Positions 1-8,071 of a DNA stretch of 64,000 nucleotides are shown piece by piece. The first letter of the stretch is position 1. Each line of letters starts with the position of its first letter. The stretch covers positions 1 to 64,000 of the forward strand of contig JAJYLQ010000005.1 of NCBI GenBank assembly GCA_021787595.1, in the 5' to 3' direction. This DNA is from Chloroflexota bacterium. Its GTDB lineage: Bacteria; Chloroflexota; Anaerolineae; Anaerolineales; Villigracilaceae. The translations under genes were made by a program, and so were the position numbers. The notes under the pieces are model-generated. The model saw only the letters and a list, made by a program, of their open reading frames with translations. It was not told the DNA's origin and ran no database searches.

Positions 1-261
1 AGTTCCGGAAATTCCACCAGAGGATACATAACAGGCCTCCTGCAGGATGATCATGTTCATGCCTCTGGATTCTACCGCTCGGCGCTCGTTTGATTATTCA
101 ACCGTTAAAGTGCTGCAAAAGTCGAGTAATAATTGGCATTTTTCTAATCGTTATTCTTATATCATTGTTTTTACGGTGAACTTTATTGAGCATACGCTTA
201 TGTCTTTTACCAATTGCAAACTCCGCGTCTTTCTCTGCTACGCTTCGCAATGTAATTAATA

Positions 262-293
262 AAAATCGGACGCAATTGTAGCATCCGATTTTT
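262..293 (-). terminator. Intrinsic terminator after metG
   Basis: A hairpin with arms AAATCGGA and TCCGATTT has T runs on both strands just past the metG stop codon. It can end metG transcription and possibly also anything arriving from the left. I see no gene in bases 1-260; the 70-residue open frame there has no recognisable features. Confidence 0.7.
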
Positions 294-299
294 TTCTAT

Positions 300-2216
300 T
301 TACTTTCCCAATCTTGCTCTTTCTTCCTCAACGATACCTTCTTCCAACTTCTTGAACAACGGACCCGGTTGATTCAATTTCGCGCCCGGCTTCAAATCGC
401 TGGGTTTCCACTTTAAACTTTCAACCTTCAAACCTTCAACTGCTTTATATCTCAACACTTTATGCGTGCCAAGCGAGTCGGTCACATCTTCGGTGTATTG
501 CTTACCGAAGAGCGGAGTTGTGTAGCCGAAAAATTCATGCAATCGTTGTGACGTGAACGGCAGGAACGGCGCGAACAAAACCTTCAACGAGTCGATAGCT
601 TTGAGCGCAGTGTAAATCGTCAGCGCGGCTTCGTCTTTGTTTTGCTTGATCGTTGTCCACGGCGCGGTTTGATCAAGATATTGATTGACAATGGTGGCGA
701 GCTTCATCGCTTCGCCTAATGCGGAACGCAGTCGCACGGCTTCGAGTTCCGCGCCGACCGTGTTAAATCCGTTTTCGATAAAGGCGAGCAGATCCAAGTC
801 CGAGGCACGTAGGGGCAAGGTCGCCTTGCCATCGGATGGGGAAATCCCGTCCCTACCACCAAACGATGGCACGCGTCCATCCCAATTCTTATAACAGAAC
901 GACAGCACGCGGTTCGCAAGGTTGCCCCACGTCGCGACCAGCTCGTTGTTGTTGCGCGCCACGAACTCCTTCCAATCCCAATCGCTGTCTTTCATCTCCG
1001 GCATGTTGACCGTCAGATAATAGCGCAGCGCATCGGCATCGTAACGCGCCAGCGCGTCGAGTCCCCACACCGCCCAATTGCGCGAGCCGCTGATCTTCTG
1101 TCCTTCGAGATTCATGAATTGATTGGCTGGCACATCGTAAGGCAATGTCAACTTATCTCCCTCACCCTTACCCCCTCTCCCAGCGGGAGAGGAACGGGGT
1201 GAGGGGTCAAAGATTTCCATGAACTGACTTCCTGCGCCCATGAGTTGCGCGGGCCACAGCGACGTGTGGAAGAAGATGTTGTCCTTGCCGATGAAATAGA
1301 ATTGTTTCGCTTTGGGATTGACCCACCACTTGCGCCACGCATCTCCTTTCGACTTCGTGGCGCGGGGCGCCACTCCGCTCTGGGCAATGTCTTGCAACTG
1401 ACTCCACTCAATCGGAGCGGAGAGGTAGCCGATGACCGCTTCGAACCAAACGTAGATGCGTTTGCCCGCCTCGGTCCAACCCGCGACCGGAACCGGGATG
1501 CCCCAATCGAGGTCGCGCGTGACAGAGCGAGGCTTCAATCCCTCCGACTCGATCTTTTTCAGCGATTCTCCGATGACCGTGTCGCGCATGTGTTCCATGC
1601 GCTCATTCAAAAACTTTTTGACGTCCGGTTCGAGCTTTGAGAGATCGAGATAGAAATGTTCGGTCTCGCGCAGTTCGAGCGCGCCGCCGGTTTTGGAGCG
1701 CGGATTGATCAGCTTCTCCGGCTCCAGCACGTTGCCGCAGTTATCGCATTGATCGGAACGCGCGCCTTCATAGCCGCAGATGTAACATGTTCCTTCAACA
1801 TATCTATCTGGCAGGAACTTATTTGTTGAAGGCGAGAACCACTGCATGGATTTTTGTGTAAACATGAATCCATTCTTCTGGAGGGCGAGGAACATATCCT
1901 GCGAAACCTTGAAATGATTCTCGGTATGCGTGGACGTGAACAGATCGTACGTGATGCCATAGCCTTGGAACACTTCAAGGAATGACTCATGAAACCGCTT
2001 ATAAACCTCCTCGACCGGCTTTCCTTCCTGATCCGCGCGAATCGTGACCGGTGTACCGTGTGAGTCCGTGCCGCTGACCATCAGCACGTTGTTCCCTTTG
2101 AGTCGATGATAGCGCGCCACGATGTCGCCGGGCAGGTGCGAGCCGGTGATATTTCCAACGTGGATTTCGGCGTTGGCGTAGGGCCAGGCGATGGCGATCA
2201 AAATGTTTTCGGGCAT
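300..2216 (-). CDS. metG: Methionyl-tRNA synthetase
   Basis: Charges tRNA-Met with methionine in the cytoplasm. The class I HIGH-like motif is HVGN (residues 19-22). A zinc knuckle has cysteines at 144, 147, 157 and 160, and the KMSKS-like loop is KISGS (374-378). At 638 residues it ends without an EMAP-like tRNA-binding tail. Two stretches do not belong to the family: residues about 280-291 (SGVAPRATKSKG) and 338-355. Both are translated from palindromic repeats that occur elsewhere in the window, so they look like in-frame repeat insertions that the enzyme tolerates. The gene follows a Met-rich leader peptide and terminator (2408-2550), which suggests control by charged tRNA-Met. Confidence 0.95.
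   Translation of the reverse strand: MPENILIAIAWPYANAEIHVGNITGSHLPGDIVARYHRLKGNNVLMVSGTDSHGTPVTIRADQEGKPVEEVYKRFHESFLEVFQGYGITYDLFTSTHTENHFKVSQDMFLALQKNGFMFTQKSMQWFSPSTNKFLPDRYVEGTCYICGYEGARSDQCDNCGNVLEPEKLINPRSKTGGALELRETEHFYLDLSKLEPDVKKFLNERMEHMRDTVIGESLKKIESEGLKPRSVTRDLDWGIPVPVAGWTEAGKRIYVWFEAVIGYLSAPIEWSQLQDIAQSGVAPRATKSKGDAWRKWWVNPKAKQFYFIGKDNIFFHTSLWPAQLMGAGSQFMEIFDPSPRSSPAGRGGKGEGDKLTLPYDVPANQFMNLEGQKISGSRNWAVWGLDALARYDADALRYYLTVNMPEMKDSDWDWKEFVARNNNELVATWGNLANRVLSFCYKNWDGRVPSFGGRDGISPSDGKATLPLRASDLDLLAFIENGFNTVGAELEAVRLRSALGEAMKLATIVNQYLDQTAPWTTIKQNKDEAALTIYTALKAIDSLKVLFAPFLPFTSQRLHEFFGYTTPLFGKQYTEDVTDSLGTHKVLRYKAVEGLKVESLKWKPSDLKPGAKLNQPGPLFKKLEEGIVEEERARLGK
1159..1206. repeat. Palindromic repeat inside metG
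   Basis: A palindrome built on CCCTCACCC, CTCTCCC, GGGAGAGG and GGGTGAGGGG lies in frame in metG and encodes residues about 338-355. The same core occurs upstream of argG, at the end of argH, upstream of the aspartokinase gene and inside the 172-bp MITE-like elements. Confidence 0.85.
1346..1380. repeat. GTGGCGCGGGGCGCCAC repeat inside metG
   Basis: This segment matches the one at about 3787-3822, upstream of the GT87 gene, and partly the one at 51519-51600. In metG it is translated as part of residues 280-291, where the family has no such sequence. Confidence 0.8.
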
Positions 2217-2234
2217 TCGTGTCTCCAGTATCTT

Positions 2235-2395
2235 ATGTCATTGCGAGGAGTGGCGCCTTGGCGCCACGACGCGGCAATCTCCTCGCAATAGTGAAATATT
2301 ACTTTGGCGGTTACATGAGATTGCTTCGCTCCCTCGGTCTCGATATGCGGCGCCTTTGGCGCCGCTACTCGACCAGAGGTCGCTCGCAATGACAT
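2235..2395. repeat. Inverted-repeat element, ATGTCATTGCGAG family
   Basis: Ends are ATGTCATTGCGAG on the left and CTCGCAATGACAT on the right, a 13-bp terminal inverted repeat. The interior contains smaller palindromes such as TGGCGCCTTGGCGCCA. It lies between metG and its leader terminator, so it would be part of the metG transcript. This is one of eight copies in the window. Confidence 0.8.
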
Positions 2396-2407
2396 GCTCA
2401 ATGCAAA

Positions 2408-2440
2408 CAAAAAAGCTGTCCGCGAAACTGGGACAGCCTC
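2408..2440 (-). terminator. metG leader terminator (attenuator)
   Basis: On the minus strand GCTGTCC (2437-2431) pairs with GGACAGC (2421-2415), followed by TTTTTT. It stands between the Met-rich leader frame and metG. A competing pairing is available: CTGGGA in the leader (2476-2471) with TCCCAG (2433-2428), which would open the 5' arm. The hairpin also ends the GT87 operon, whose last stop lies just upstream. Confidence 0.7.
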
Positions 2441-2460
2441 TTATTTCGACAAAGGCAGAA

Positions 2461-2550
2461 CTAACGCTCATCCCAGACGCGGCAAAGCATCTCCATTCGC
2501 ATTTGCATGGACATGGTTTTTGTCACCATTAGGGAAGAGCGGGAAATCAT
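2461..2550 (-). CDS. Methionine-rich leader peptide of metG
   Basis: A 29-codon frame, MISRSSLMVTKT followed by MSMQMRMEMLCRVWDER, has seven internal Met codons, five of them in nine residues. The first ATG lies 7 nt after a TAAACT -10 element, so the RNA would begin at or next to the start codon (leaderless). An in-frame ATG at 2529 is an alternative start. It is followed by a terminator and metG. The design fits transcription attenuation: stalling at Met codons when charged tRNA-Met is short would favour read-through. The Met codon density and the position are seen; the function is inferred. Confidence 0.7.
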   Translation of the reverse strand: MISRSSLMVTKTMSMQMRMEMLCRVWDER

Positions 2551-2557
2551 GGGCGAT

Positions 2558-2586
2558 AGTTTAAGCCGGCAGTGGAGGTTTGTCAA
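2558..2586 (-). promoter_or_regulatory. Promoter of the metG leader
   Basis: TTGACA (2586-2581), a 17-bp spacer and TAAACT (2563-2558), then ATCGCCC and the leader ATG. It overlaps the end of the GT87 gene. The CGCCC after the -10 is shared with the lysine, arginine, aspartokinase and aminotransferase promoters of this window. Confidence 0.7.
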
Positions 2587-3772
2587 TGGGCTGCCGCTTC
2601 CATCGCATCAACCAAAGAAACATTCCAAGAATCAAAATGGTATTGATAATGCTGAGCAAATCCTTTTTGGTATAAGCCTGTACCAGGAGCGAGACGAACG
2701 AAAGCACGTCCAACACAATCAGAAACAGGAAAACATACAGATGCGATTTTGTCTTCTCCACCAGCTTGCCCACGATCCAGACAATCGGTATCACGTAAGG
2801 AAGCTGGTCATACGACCAAAGATATAACGCAGCCACAAAACCTACTGGGATGATGAAATTAAACGCTTCCCACGCGGCGAGTTGATCCCGATTTCGCCAG
2901 AGATAATACGCTCCAAGCCCGAGCGCGAGAAGCGTTCCAAGCGTGCCGGCAATCCACATACATGTCATGTTCTGATTGCAGGACAAATATGCGAAGCTGT
3001 AAATGTTGGATTGGATGCCAAGCGTCCGGTCGAGCACGACCTGGCTTGCGCCGCGAAATTTGATCAGCCAAAGCGGGTCGCGGAGGAGGCCGATGACCAG
3101 CAAAGCCAGTCCGCCGACGATGATTCCGAGGATGGCTTTCCAGTTGCGCCGCACCAAAAACCAGAATCCAGCAAGAGCGAGGAGCGTGAGTCCCTGCGGC
3201 GGTTTCAGCATCGTCAAAGACAAGGCGATGCCGGCCGGCAAAGGTTTGTCTTTTTCCAGGAGCAGGATGGCGGCCAGAATCGCGGCCGAAGCCAGCGTGC
3301 CCACGGAGCCAATTTGCAGGCTTAAATAGACGGGTCCAAAAAATAAAAGAAATATGGTAAGCGGAAGGAAGAGCCATCTCTGGGCCTGTCCCTTCCAATG
3401 ATTCAGCAATATGTAAACCGTAATTGCCAGGACGATTTGCGAAATGATTTGCCACGCAATGTACGCTTGTCCCAATGTCAGCAACCCAAGCGGGGCCATG
3501 AAGAACATCAATGGCAGGGGATAGGGAAAAATCCGGTTTGGCTTCCACGTTGCGCCGAATGCATCATGCCCGGCCAGCCACTGTGTTGCGTTATATGGAT
3601 TCTCGCCCGTCCAAACCATGCGGCCGGAAAGCCAGAAGAAGAAAAAATTTGAATTAGTGTAATCTTGACGCTGGTAGTTTTGTATGGCCTTCCAATAGAA
3701 GAGAACGCCTAGAAAAATCAAAACCAGGGCGATGCCAAGAATCTTTAGAATGCGTTGTCGTGTAGGCTTCAT
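2561..3772 (-). CDS. GT87 / DUF2029-type membrane glycosyltransferase
   Basis: A polytopic membrane protein of about 403 residues with roughly ten hydrophobic segments. Near the N terminus it has the WLSGRMVWTGENPYN stretch and the following FPYPLPLMFF segment, both typical of the DUF2029/GT87 family. Members are GT-C enzymes that use polyprenyl-phosphate sugars (for example mannosyltransferases of actinobacteria), so a role in lipid-linked sugar transfer is inferred. The start is placed at ATG 3772 (MKPTRQR). A longer frame to 3814 would translate part of a repeat and is rejected. The substrate cannot be told. Confidence 0.8.
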   Translation of the reverse strand: MKPTRQRILKILGIALVLIFLGVLFYWKAIQNYQRQDYTNSNFFFFWLSGRMVWTGENPYNATQWLAGHDAFGATWKPNRIFPYPLPLMFFMAPLGLLTLGQAYIAWQIISQIVLAITVYILLNHWKGQAQRWLFLPLTIFLLFFGPVYLSLQIGSVGTLASAAILAAILLLEKDKPLPAGIALSLTMLKPPQGLTLLALAGFWFLVRRNWKAILGIIVGGLALLVIGLLRDPLWLIKFRGASQVVLDRTLGIQSNIYSFAYLSCNQNMTCMWIAGTLGTLLALGLGAYYLWRNRDQLAAWEAFNFIIPVGFVAALYLWSYDQLPYVIPIVWIVGKLVEKTKSHLYVFLFLIVLDVLSFVSLLVQAYTKKDLLSIINTILILGMFLWLMRWKRQPIDKPPLPA

Positions 3773-3860
3773 AAGCAAGTTCTCACCCTTCGACTTCGTG
3801 GCGCGGGGCGCCACTCCGCTCAGCGCGATGATAATGTTTCTTTCTTATCCCGAACTGATG

Positions 3861-4367
3861 TTATTTCAACTTCTTCAAAACTGCGAACGGCGACTCATCT
3901 TCCTCGGGACGGTGGCCGCAATCCGCGAGGTTCAAATCCTGCCCGCAGACGGGACATAGCCCTTTGCAGTCCGGCTTGCAGATTGGGCTGATGGGAACCT
4001 CGAGCAGCGCGTACTCGCGGATCAGCGGCTCGAGATCAATCTGCGCGTTTTCGGGAACCAGGAGTCCCGAGTCGCTCACGGATTTTTCATTGAACGCGTA
4101 CAACTCGGTCATATCCCAGACGAGCGCGTGATCGAATTCTTTCAGGCAGCGGACGCATTCGAGTGTGGTTCCGGCTGAGAATTTTCCGGTGAATAATAAG
4201 CCCTGCGGCGTGCGGCCCACCTGAACTGCGCCGGAAAATCCGCGCAGTTCGAGATCGTCTCCCAGTTTGACCTTGTCAAATTCAAATGGAAATTCGTGTG
4301 TGTAGCCAACTTCCTCGTGGATAATGAAGCCGACGTTCAAACGGAAAGGGCGGCGGGGATTGGACAT
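3861..4367 (-). CDS. DUF177 (YceD-like) protein with C-terminal zinc motif
   Basis: 168 residues. The middle has the conserved C-x-x-C of the family (LECVRCLKEF). The C terminus adds a second cluster, CKPDCKGLCPVCG, likely to bind zinc. DUF177 proteins often sit next to rpmF and are linked to 23S rRNA and ribosome assembly in plants and bacteria. No rpmF is present here; the gene stands between the GT87 gene and the polyprenyl synthase gene. The role is inferred from the family only. Confidence 0.8.
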   Translation of the reverse strand: MSNPRRPFRLNVGFIIHEEVGYTHEFPFEFDKVKLGDDLELRGFSGAVQVGRTPQGLLFTGKFSAGTTLECVRCLKEFDHALVWDMTELYAFNEKSVSDSGLLVPENAQIDLEPLIREYALLEVPISPICKPDCKGLCPVCGQDLNLADCGHRPEEDESPFAVLKKLK

Positions 4368-4408
4368 TGGTACCTCTGAACTTCTTTCGGACGCGAAGAG
4401 CTTTGCGA

Positions 4409-5374
4409 TTATATCTTTCTGTCTACGATGAACTTCGCCAGGTTTTCCAACCCATCGCGTTCGATGGCCGGCTCGAATCTTTGCAGAACTTGCAGCGCGC
4501 GCTCCACGTGCTGGCTGGCCTCATTCATGGCTTTGCTGATCGCATCCGTGCGGCGGATGTTTTCGATCAGCCGCGTCATGCGTTCCTCGTTGGCCCATCC
4601 GCCGTCAGGAAGCGATTTTACGTCATCATCTGCCGGATGAGATTCCGCGTAATAGATTGCCGGGAGCGTGACCAGTCCGTTGAGCAGGTCCGAGCCGACC
4701 GGTTTGCCGACAGTTGACTGCTCCCCGGTAAAATCAAGAACGTCGTCCACGATTTGAAATGCGATTCCCGTTTCGTAGCCGAACTGCCGCATCGCTTCGA
4801 CCGTTGACTCTCCCACGGGGCTGATCATTGCCGCCGAACGGCTGGTCATCTCGAAGAGCGACGCGGTTTTGGCGTAAATGCGCTGCATGTAATTTTCGCG
4901 GCTGGTGACGCCGCGCGCAGAAAACATCTGGGTCAGTTCGCCGTTGACGATAATCGCCAGCGTCTCCGCGAACAATTTCATCAGCGGCAGGTGATCGGTC
5001 TCGGCGGCGAGTTTGGCGGCGCGCGCAAACAAAAAGTCGCCGGTCAGAACGGTGGCGGCGGGCGACCAGCGCGCGTTCAGCGTGGGCATCCCGCGGCGCA
5101 GGAGCGATCCGTCAATCAAATCGTCGTGGACCAGTGTGGCGGTATGAAGCAGCTCCACCGACGCCCCCAGCGTGACGATTTTATCTTCGGGCGCGCCAAG
5201 CATATTTCCAACGAGCAGCGCCAGGGTCGGCCTGATGCGCTTGCCCCCGGCGGCGAGAATCTGTTCGAGCGCCGCGCGCAAATCCGGATGGCGGTCATCC
5301 GCCTGGGCATGGAGTCGAGTCTCTACGAGTTTAAGTTGTTCCTGAACGGGCGAAAGAAAAGTAACGTTATTCAA
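4409..5374 (-). CDS. Polyprenyl diphosphate synthase
   Basis: A class I trans-prenyltransferase of 321 residues that condenses isopentenyl diphosphate with an allylic diphosphate. Both aspartate-rich motifs are intact: DDLID (84-88) and DDVLD (210-214). The GGKRIRP substrate-binding segment is at about 43-49. Chain length (geranylgeranyl or longer, for quinones or carriers) cannot be decided from this sequence alone. It overlaps the upstream tatD gene by 4 nt, so the two are translationally coupled. Confidence 0.9.
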   Translation of the reverse strand: MNNVTFLSPVQEQLKLVETRLHAQADDRHPDLRAALEQILAAGGKRIRPTLALLVGNMLGAPEDKIVTLGASVELLHTATLVHDDLIDGSLLRRGMPTLNARWSPAATVLTGDFLFARAAKLAAETDHLPLMKLFAETLAIIVNGELTQMFSARGVTSRENYMQRIYAKTASLFEMTSRSAAMISPVGESTVEAMRQFGYETGIAFQIVDDVLDFTGEQSTVGKPVGSDLLNGLVTLPAIYYAESHPADDDVKSLPDGGWANEERMTRLIENIRRTDAISKAMNEASQHVERALQVLQRFEPAIERDGLENLAKFIVDRKI

Positions 5375-6207
5375 ACGAATTCTCCCCAGGAAAAAAGCCG
5401 CGCCGCGTTTGCGGTTGTGATCGCGGCGATCTCCTGTGGGGTATTGGATTTGATTTCCGCAATTTTATCAGCAATATGGACAACAAAGGCAGGTTCGTTT
5501 CGTTTCCCTCGATGGGGATGCGGCGACAGGAAGGGCGCGTCCGTTTCGATGAGCAATCGTTCCAGCGGCAAGGCCGCAATGAGCTGACGCCTCTGTTCCG
5601 CGTTTTTGTACGTGACCGGGCCGGTGACCCCGATGTAAAAACCGAGACGGACCGCGCGCATGGCGGTTTCGAGCGAGCCCGAAAAGGAATGCAGCACGCC
5701 GGGGGTTTCAGCCAGCCCCTCATTCCTGGATTTCAAACGGGCTGCCCATTCCTCCAAAATTTTCATCAAGTCCTCGGCGCATTCGCCCTGCGCCGCGTCG
5801 TTTTCCTCGCGGAGATGAATGATCGCCGGCTTATGAACCGATTCCGCTAATTCAAGCTGCCGCTTCAATTCCTCGCGTTGAGCCGCGCGCTTTTCTTTTT
5901 CTTTGACCCAGTAATAATCGAGTCCGATCTCACCGATGGCGACAACTTTTTTATGCGCGGCAAGTTCGCTGATTTTTTTGAATGTATCCTCGTTCAATTT
6001 ATCAATATCCGTCGGATGAAATCCAACTGCCGCGTAAATTATCGAATCAGATTCAGCCAGCCTCACCGCGTCGGCGCTGGATTTGTGATCGAGTCCTGGG
6101 ACGAGAATCCGGACCAGCCCGGCGTCCCTGGCGCGTTGAATCACCGCCGCGCGGTCGTCATTGAATTTATGAAAATCCAGATGGCAGTGGGTGTCTGTGA
6201 GTGCCAT
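5371..6207 (-). CDS. tatD: TatD family metal-dependent hydrolase
   Basis: 278 residues of TIM-barrel amidohydrolase type. The N-terminal metal site is DTHCHLDF (His7, His9), followed by GEIGLDYYW, HLREENDA and IETDAPFLSP, which carry the other expected metal ligands. Family members are 3'-5' DNA exonucleases or related deoxyribonucleases. The stop codon overlaps the start of the polyprenyl synthase gene. Confidence 0.9.
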   Translation of the reverse strand: MALTDTHCHLDFHKFNDDRAAVIQRARDAGLVRILVPGLDHKSSADAVRLAESDSIIYAAVGFHPTDIDKLNEDTFKKISELAAHKKVVAIGEIGLDYYWVKEKEKRAAQREELKRQLELAESVHKPAIIHLREENDAAQGECAEDLMKILEEWAARLKSRNEGLAETPGVLHSFSGSLETAMRAVRLGFYIGVTGPVTYKNAEQRRQLIAALPLERLLIETDAPFLSPHPHRGKRNEPAFVVHIADKIAEIKSNTPQEIAAITTANAARLFSWGEFV

Positions 6208-6212
6208 GTGTT

Positions 6213-6280
6213 AACGTGTCAAGTATCAGGCGTCACGTGTCAAGTTGACCTGGCACCTGATACTTGACACCTGACACGTT
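6213..6280. repeat. Palindromic repeat with GTGTCA motifs
   Basis: AACGTGTCA at the left and TGACACGTT at the right flank internal inverted copies of AAGTATCAGG and CCTGATACTT. It fills the space between the phosphohexomutase gene and tatD, and its last bases touch the mutase stop codon. It could fold in RNA. Confidence 0.75.
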
Positions 6281-7706
6281 ATTTAAGTCCTGCGACTTTC
6301 AAACCGTCTTGAAGAATTGCCTGAACTTTGTCCTGGTGGGTTGTCTCGCAGTAGACGCGCATGATCGGCTCGGTGCCGCTGAAGCGGATCAGCATCCAGC
6401 CGCCGTCTTCGAGTTTGAACTGGAATCCGTCAACCGTGACCAGTTCGGTGACCTTCAATCCGCCAATCGTTTTTGGATTCGCTTTCAGGATCATTTCTTC
6501 GCGCGTTTTGCGGTCGCCGCTGAAAGGCGTGTCTATGCGGTCGTAATAATGCGCGCCAACTTTTGCAAAAAGATCGTCGAGCAATTGAGTCGGAGTCCTG
6601 CCGGTCTTGACCATGAAATCCAGCATGTAAAGTCCGGCCAGAATTCCATCGCGTTCCGGCACGTTGCCGCGGAAGGCGTAACCGCCGCTTTCCTCGCCGC
6701 CGATCAACGCATCCGTCTCCGTCATCTTCGGCGCAACGTATTTGAATCCCACGCCCGTTTCGTAAACCGGCACATCATAAAGCCTGCCAAGCTTGTTGAG
6801 CATCGTTGTAGTCGAAAGCGTTTTGACAATTGCTCCGCGCTGTTTGCGAATCTCGAGCAGATAATAAGCGAGCAAACCGTAAACGCGCAGCTGATTGACG
6901 AATTGTCCGCGTTCATCGCCCACGCCGACGCGGTCGGCATCGCCATCGGTGATGAGCAGAACATTTGCCTTGTTATCGAGCGCAGCCTGCAAACCAACGT
7001 TGATGTTGGGCGGGATCGGCTCGGGGCGCTTCATCTCCGGGAACGATGGATTGCGCGTGTTGTGAATTTCGATCACTTTCGTCCTGCCGCCTGCCAGCAA
7101 ACGCGTGAACCATCCCGCGCCGTTGCCCCACATGGTGTCGGCCATGACGATCAGTCCCGCGTCTTGGATGGGCCGCAGGTCAATCAAACCATCGCGCGTC
7201 AGATGATTGATATACGGAGTCGCCGCGTCGAACTTGGCGATCCTGCCCGCGCTTTCCGCCTCGGCGTAATTCGTCCGCTTCACGGCCTCGACTGAATCCG
7301 GGATCCCGTTTTCGATCTGTTTCAAACCCTCAGGATCAATCGCGCCGCCCGTCTCATTCCGAACTTTGAATCCGTTATCCGTTGGCGGATTGTGCGACGC
7401 GGTGATGTTGACCGCGCCCGCGGCTTTTTTATCCAGCACCGAGTACGCGATCACAGGCGTTGGCGTCGCGCCATCCGTCAAATAGACTCGAAAGCCGTTG
7501 CCCGCTAAAACTTCGGCAACCGCCGCCGCAAAGTTTTCACTGCTGAATCGCTTGTCGTGTCCGACAACGATCGCTTCACCTTTTTTGCCCTGCGAAAGCA
7601 TGTATGAAGCGAAACCCTGCGCCGCGCGGCGCACATTGTCGAACGTATAATCCTCGGCGATCTCGCCGCGCCAACCGTCTGTGCCAAATTTGATTTTGTA
7701 AGCCAT
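6279..7706 (-). CDS. Phosphoglucomutase/phosphomannomutase family enzyme
   Basis: 475 residues of the alpha-D-phosphohexomutase superfamily, interconverting hexose 1- and 6-phosphates. All four functional loops are visible: catalytic serine in TASHNP (Ser104), metal-binding DGDADR (about 254), sugar-binding GGEESGG (about 336) and phosphate-binding RFSGTEP near the C terminus. Glucose versus mannose preference is not decided. It may supply sugar phosphates for the GT-C-like proteins nearby (inference). Confidence 0.92.
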   Translation of the reverse strand: MAYKIKFGTDGWRGEIAEDYTFDNVRRAAQGFASYMLSQGKKGEAIVVGHDKRFSSENFAAAVAEVLAGNGFRVYLTDGATPTPVIAYSVLDKKAAGAVNITASHNPPTDNGFKVRNETGGAIDPEGLKQIENGIPDSVEAVKRTNYAEAESAGRIAKFDAATPYINHLTRDGLIDLRPIQDAGLIVMADTMWGNGAGWFTRLLAGGRTKVIEIHNTRNPSFPEMKRPEPIPPNINVGLQAALDNKANVLLITDGDADRVGVGDERGQFVNQLRVYGLLAYYLLEIRKQRGAIVKTLSTTTMLNKLGRLYDVPVYETGVGFKYVAPKMTETDALIGGEESGGYAFRGNVPERDGILAGLYMLDFMVKTGRTPTQLLDDLFAKVGAHYYDRIDTPFSGDRKTREEMILKANPKTIGGLKVTELVTVDGFQFKLEDGGWMLIRFSGTEPIMRVYCETTHQDKVQAILQDGLKVAGLK

Positions 7707-7805
7707 GAAGAATTCTCCCGTTCATGAAGATAACGGGTGAGATTATAACAGAGGCGAAAATCGCAGTGGTCATGGAAACGAAGGAAGGGGGAACACTCAA
7801 AGTAT

Positions 7806-7894
7806 GATACTGTTGGCGAATTCATTTTTCGCCTGTAAATGTGCGGCTGGAAACAGTTATACAAGCGCAATTTCTCGATTTCGCCAACAGTATC
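7806..7894. mobile_element. 89-bp MITE-like element with 14-bp inverted ends
   Basis: The ends GATACTGTTGGCGA and TCGCCAACAGTATC are perfect 14-bp inverted repeats. The element is flanked by AAAGTAT on both sides (7799-7805 and 7895-7901), a 7-bp direct repeat that looks like a target duplication. There is no coding capacity. The rest of 7707-8071 holds a small inverted repeat around AGTGCACT and no gene. Confidence 0.8.
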
Positions 7895-8071
7895 AAAGTA
7901 TGCAGGCAGACTGCAGAATCTTCGCGACATCGCATTGCACTGCTTTTTAGTGCACTCGAAGAGCAGACACCCTGTAGGCCTGATTTTGTTCCGAAGCCTG
8001 GCTGCGCTGGAGTGCTTTGCGAAGACTTCGGACTCCGTGACCAACAACCTTCTAGCGCGCCCAAAGAAGGC

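Noticed and set aside
47-259. 70-residue open frame at the left edge
   Set aside because: No RBS, no family resemblance and unusual composition; treated as non-coding.
3773-3814. N-terminal extension of the GT87 protein (MAPRATKSKG)
   Set aside because: It is the translation of a repeat that also occurs in metG; the later ATG fits the family.
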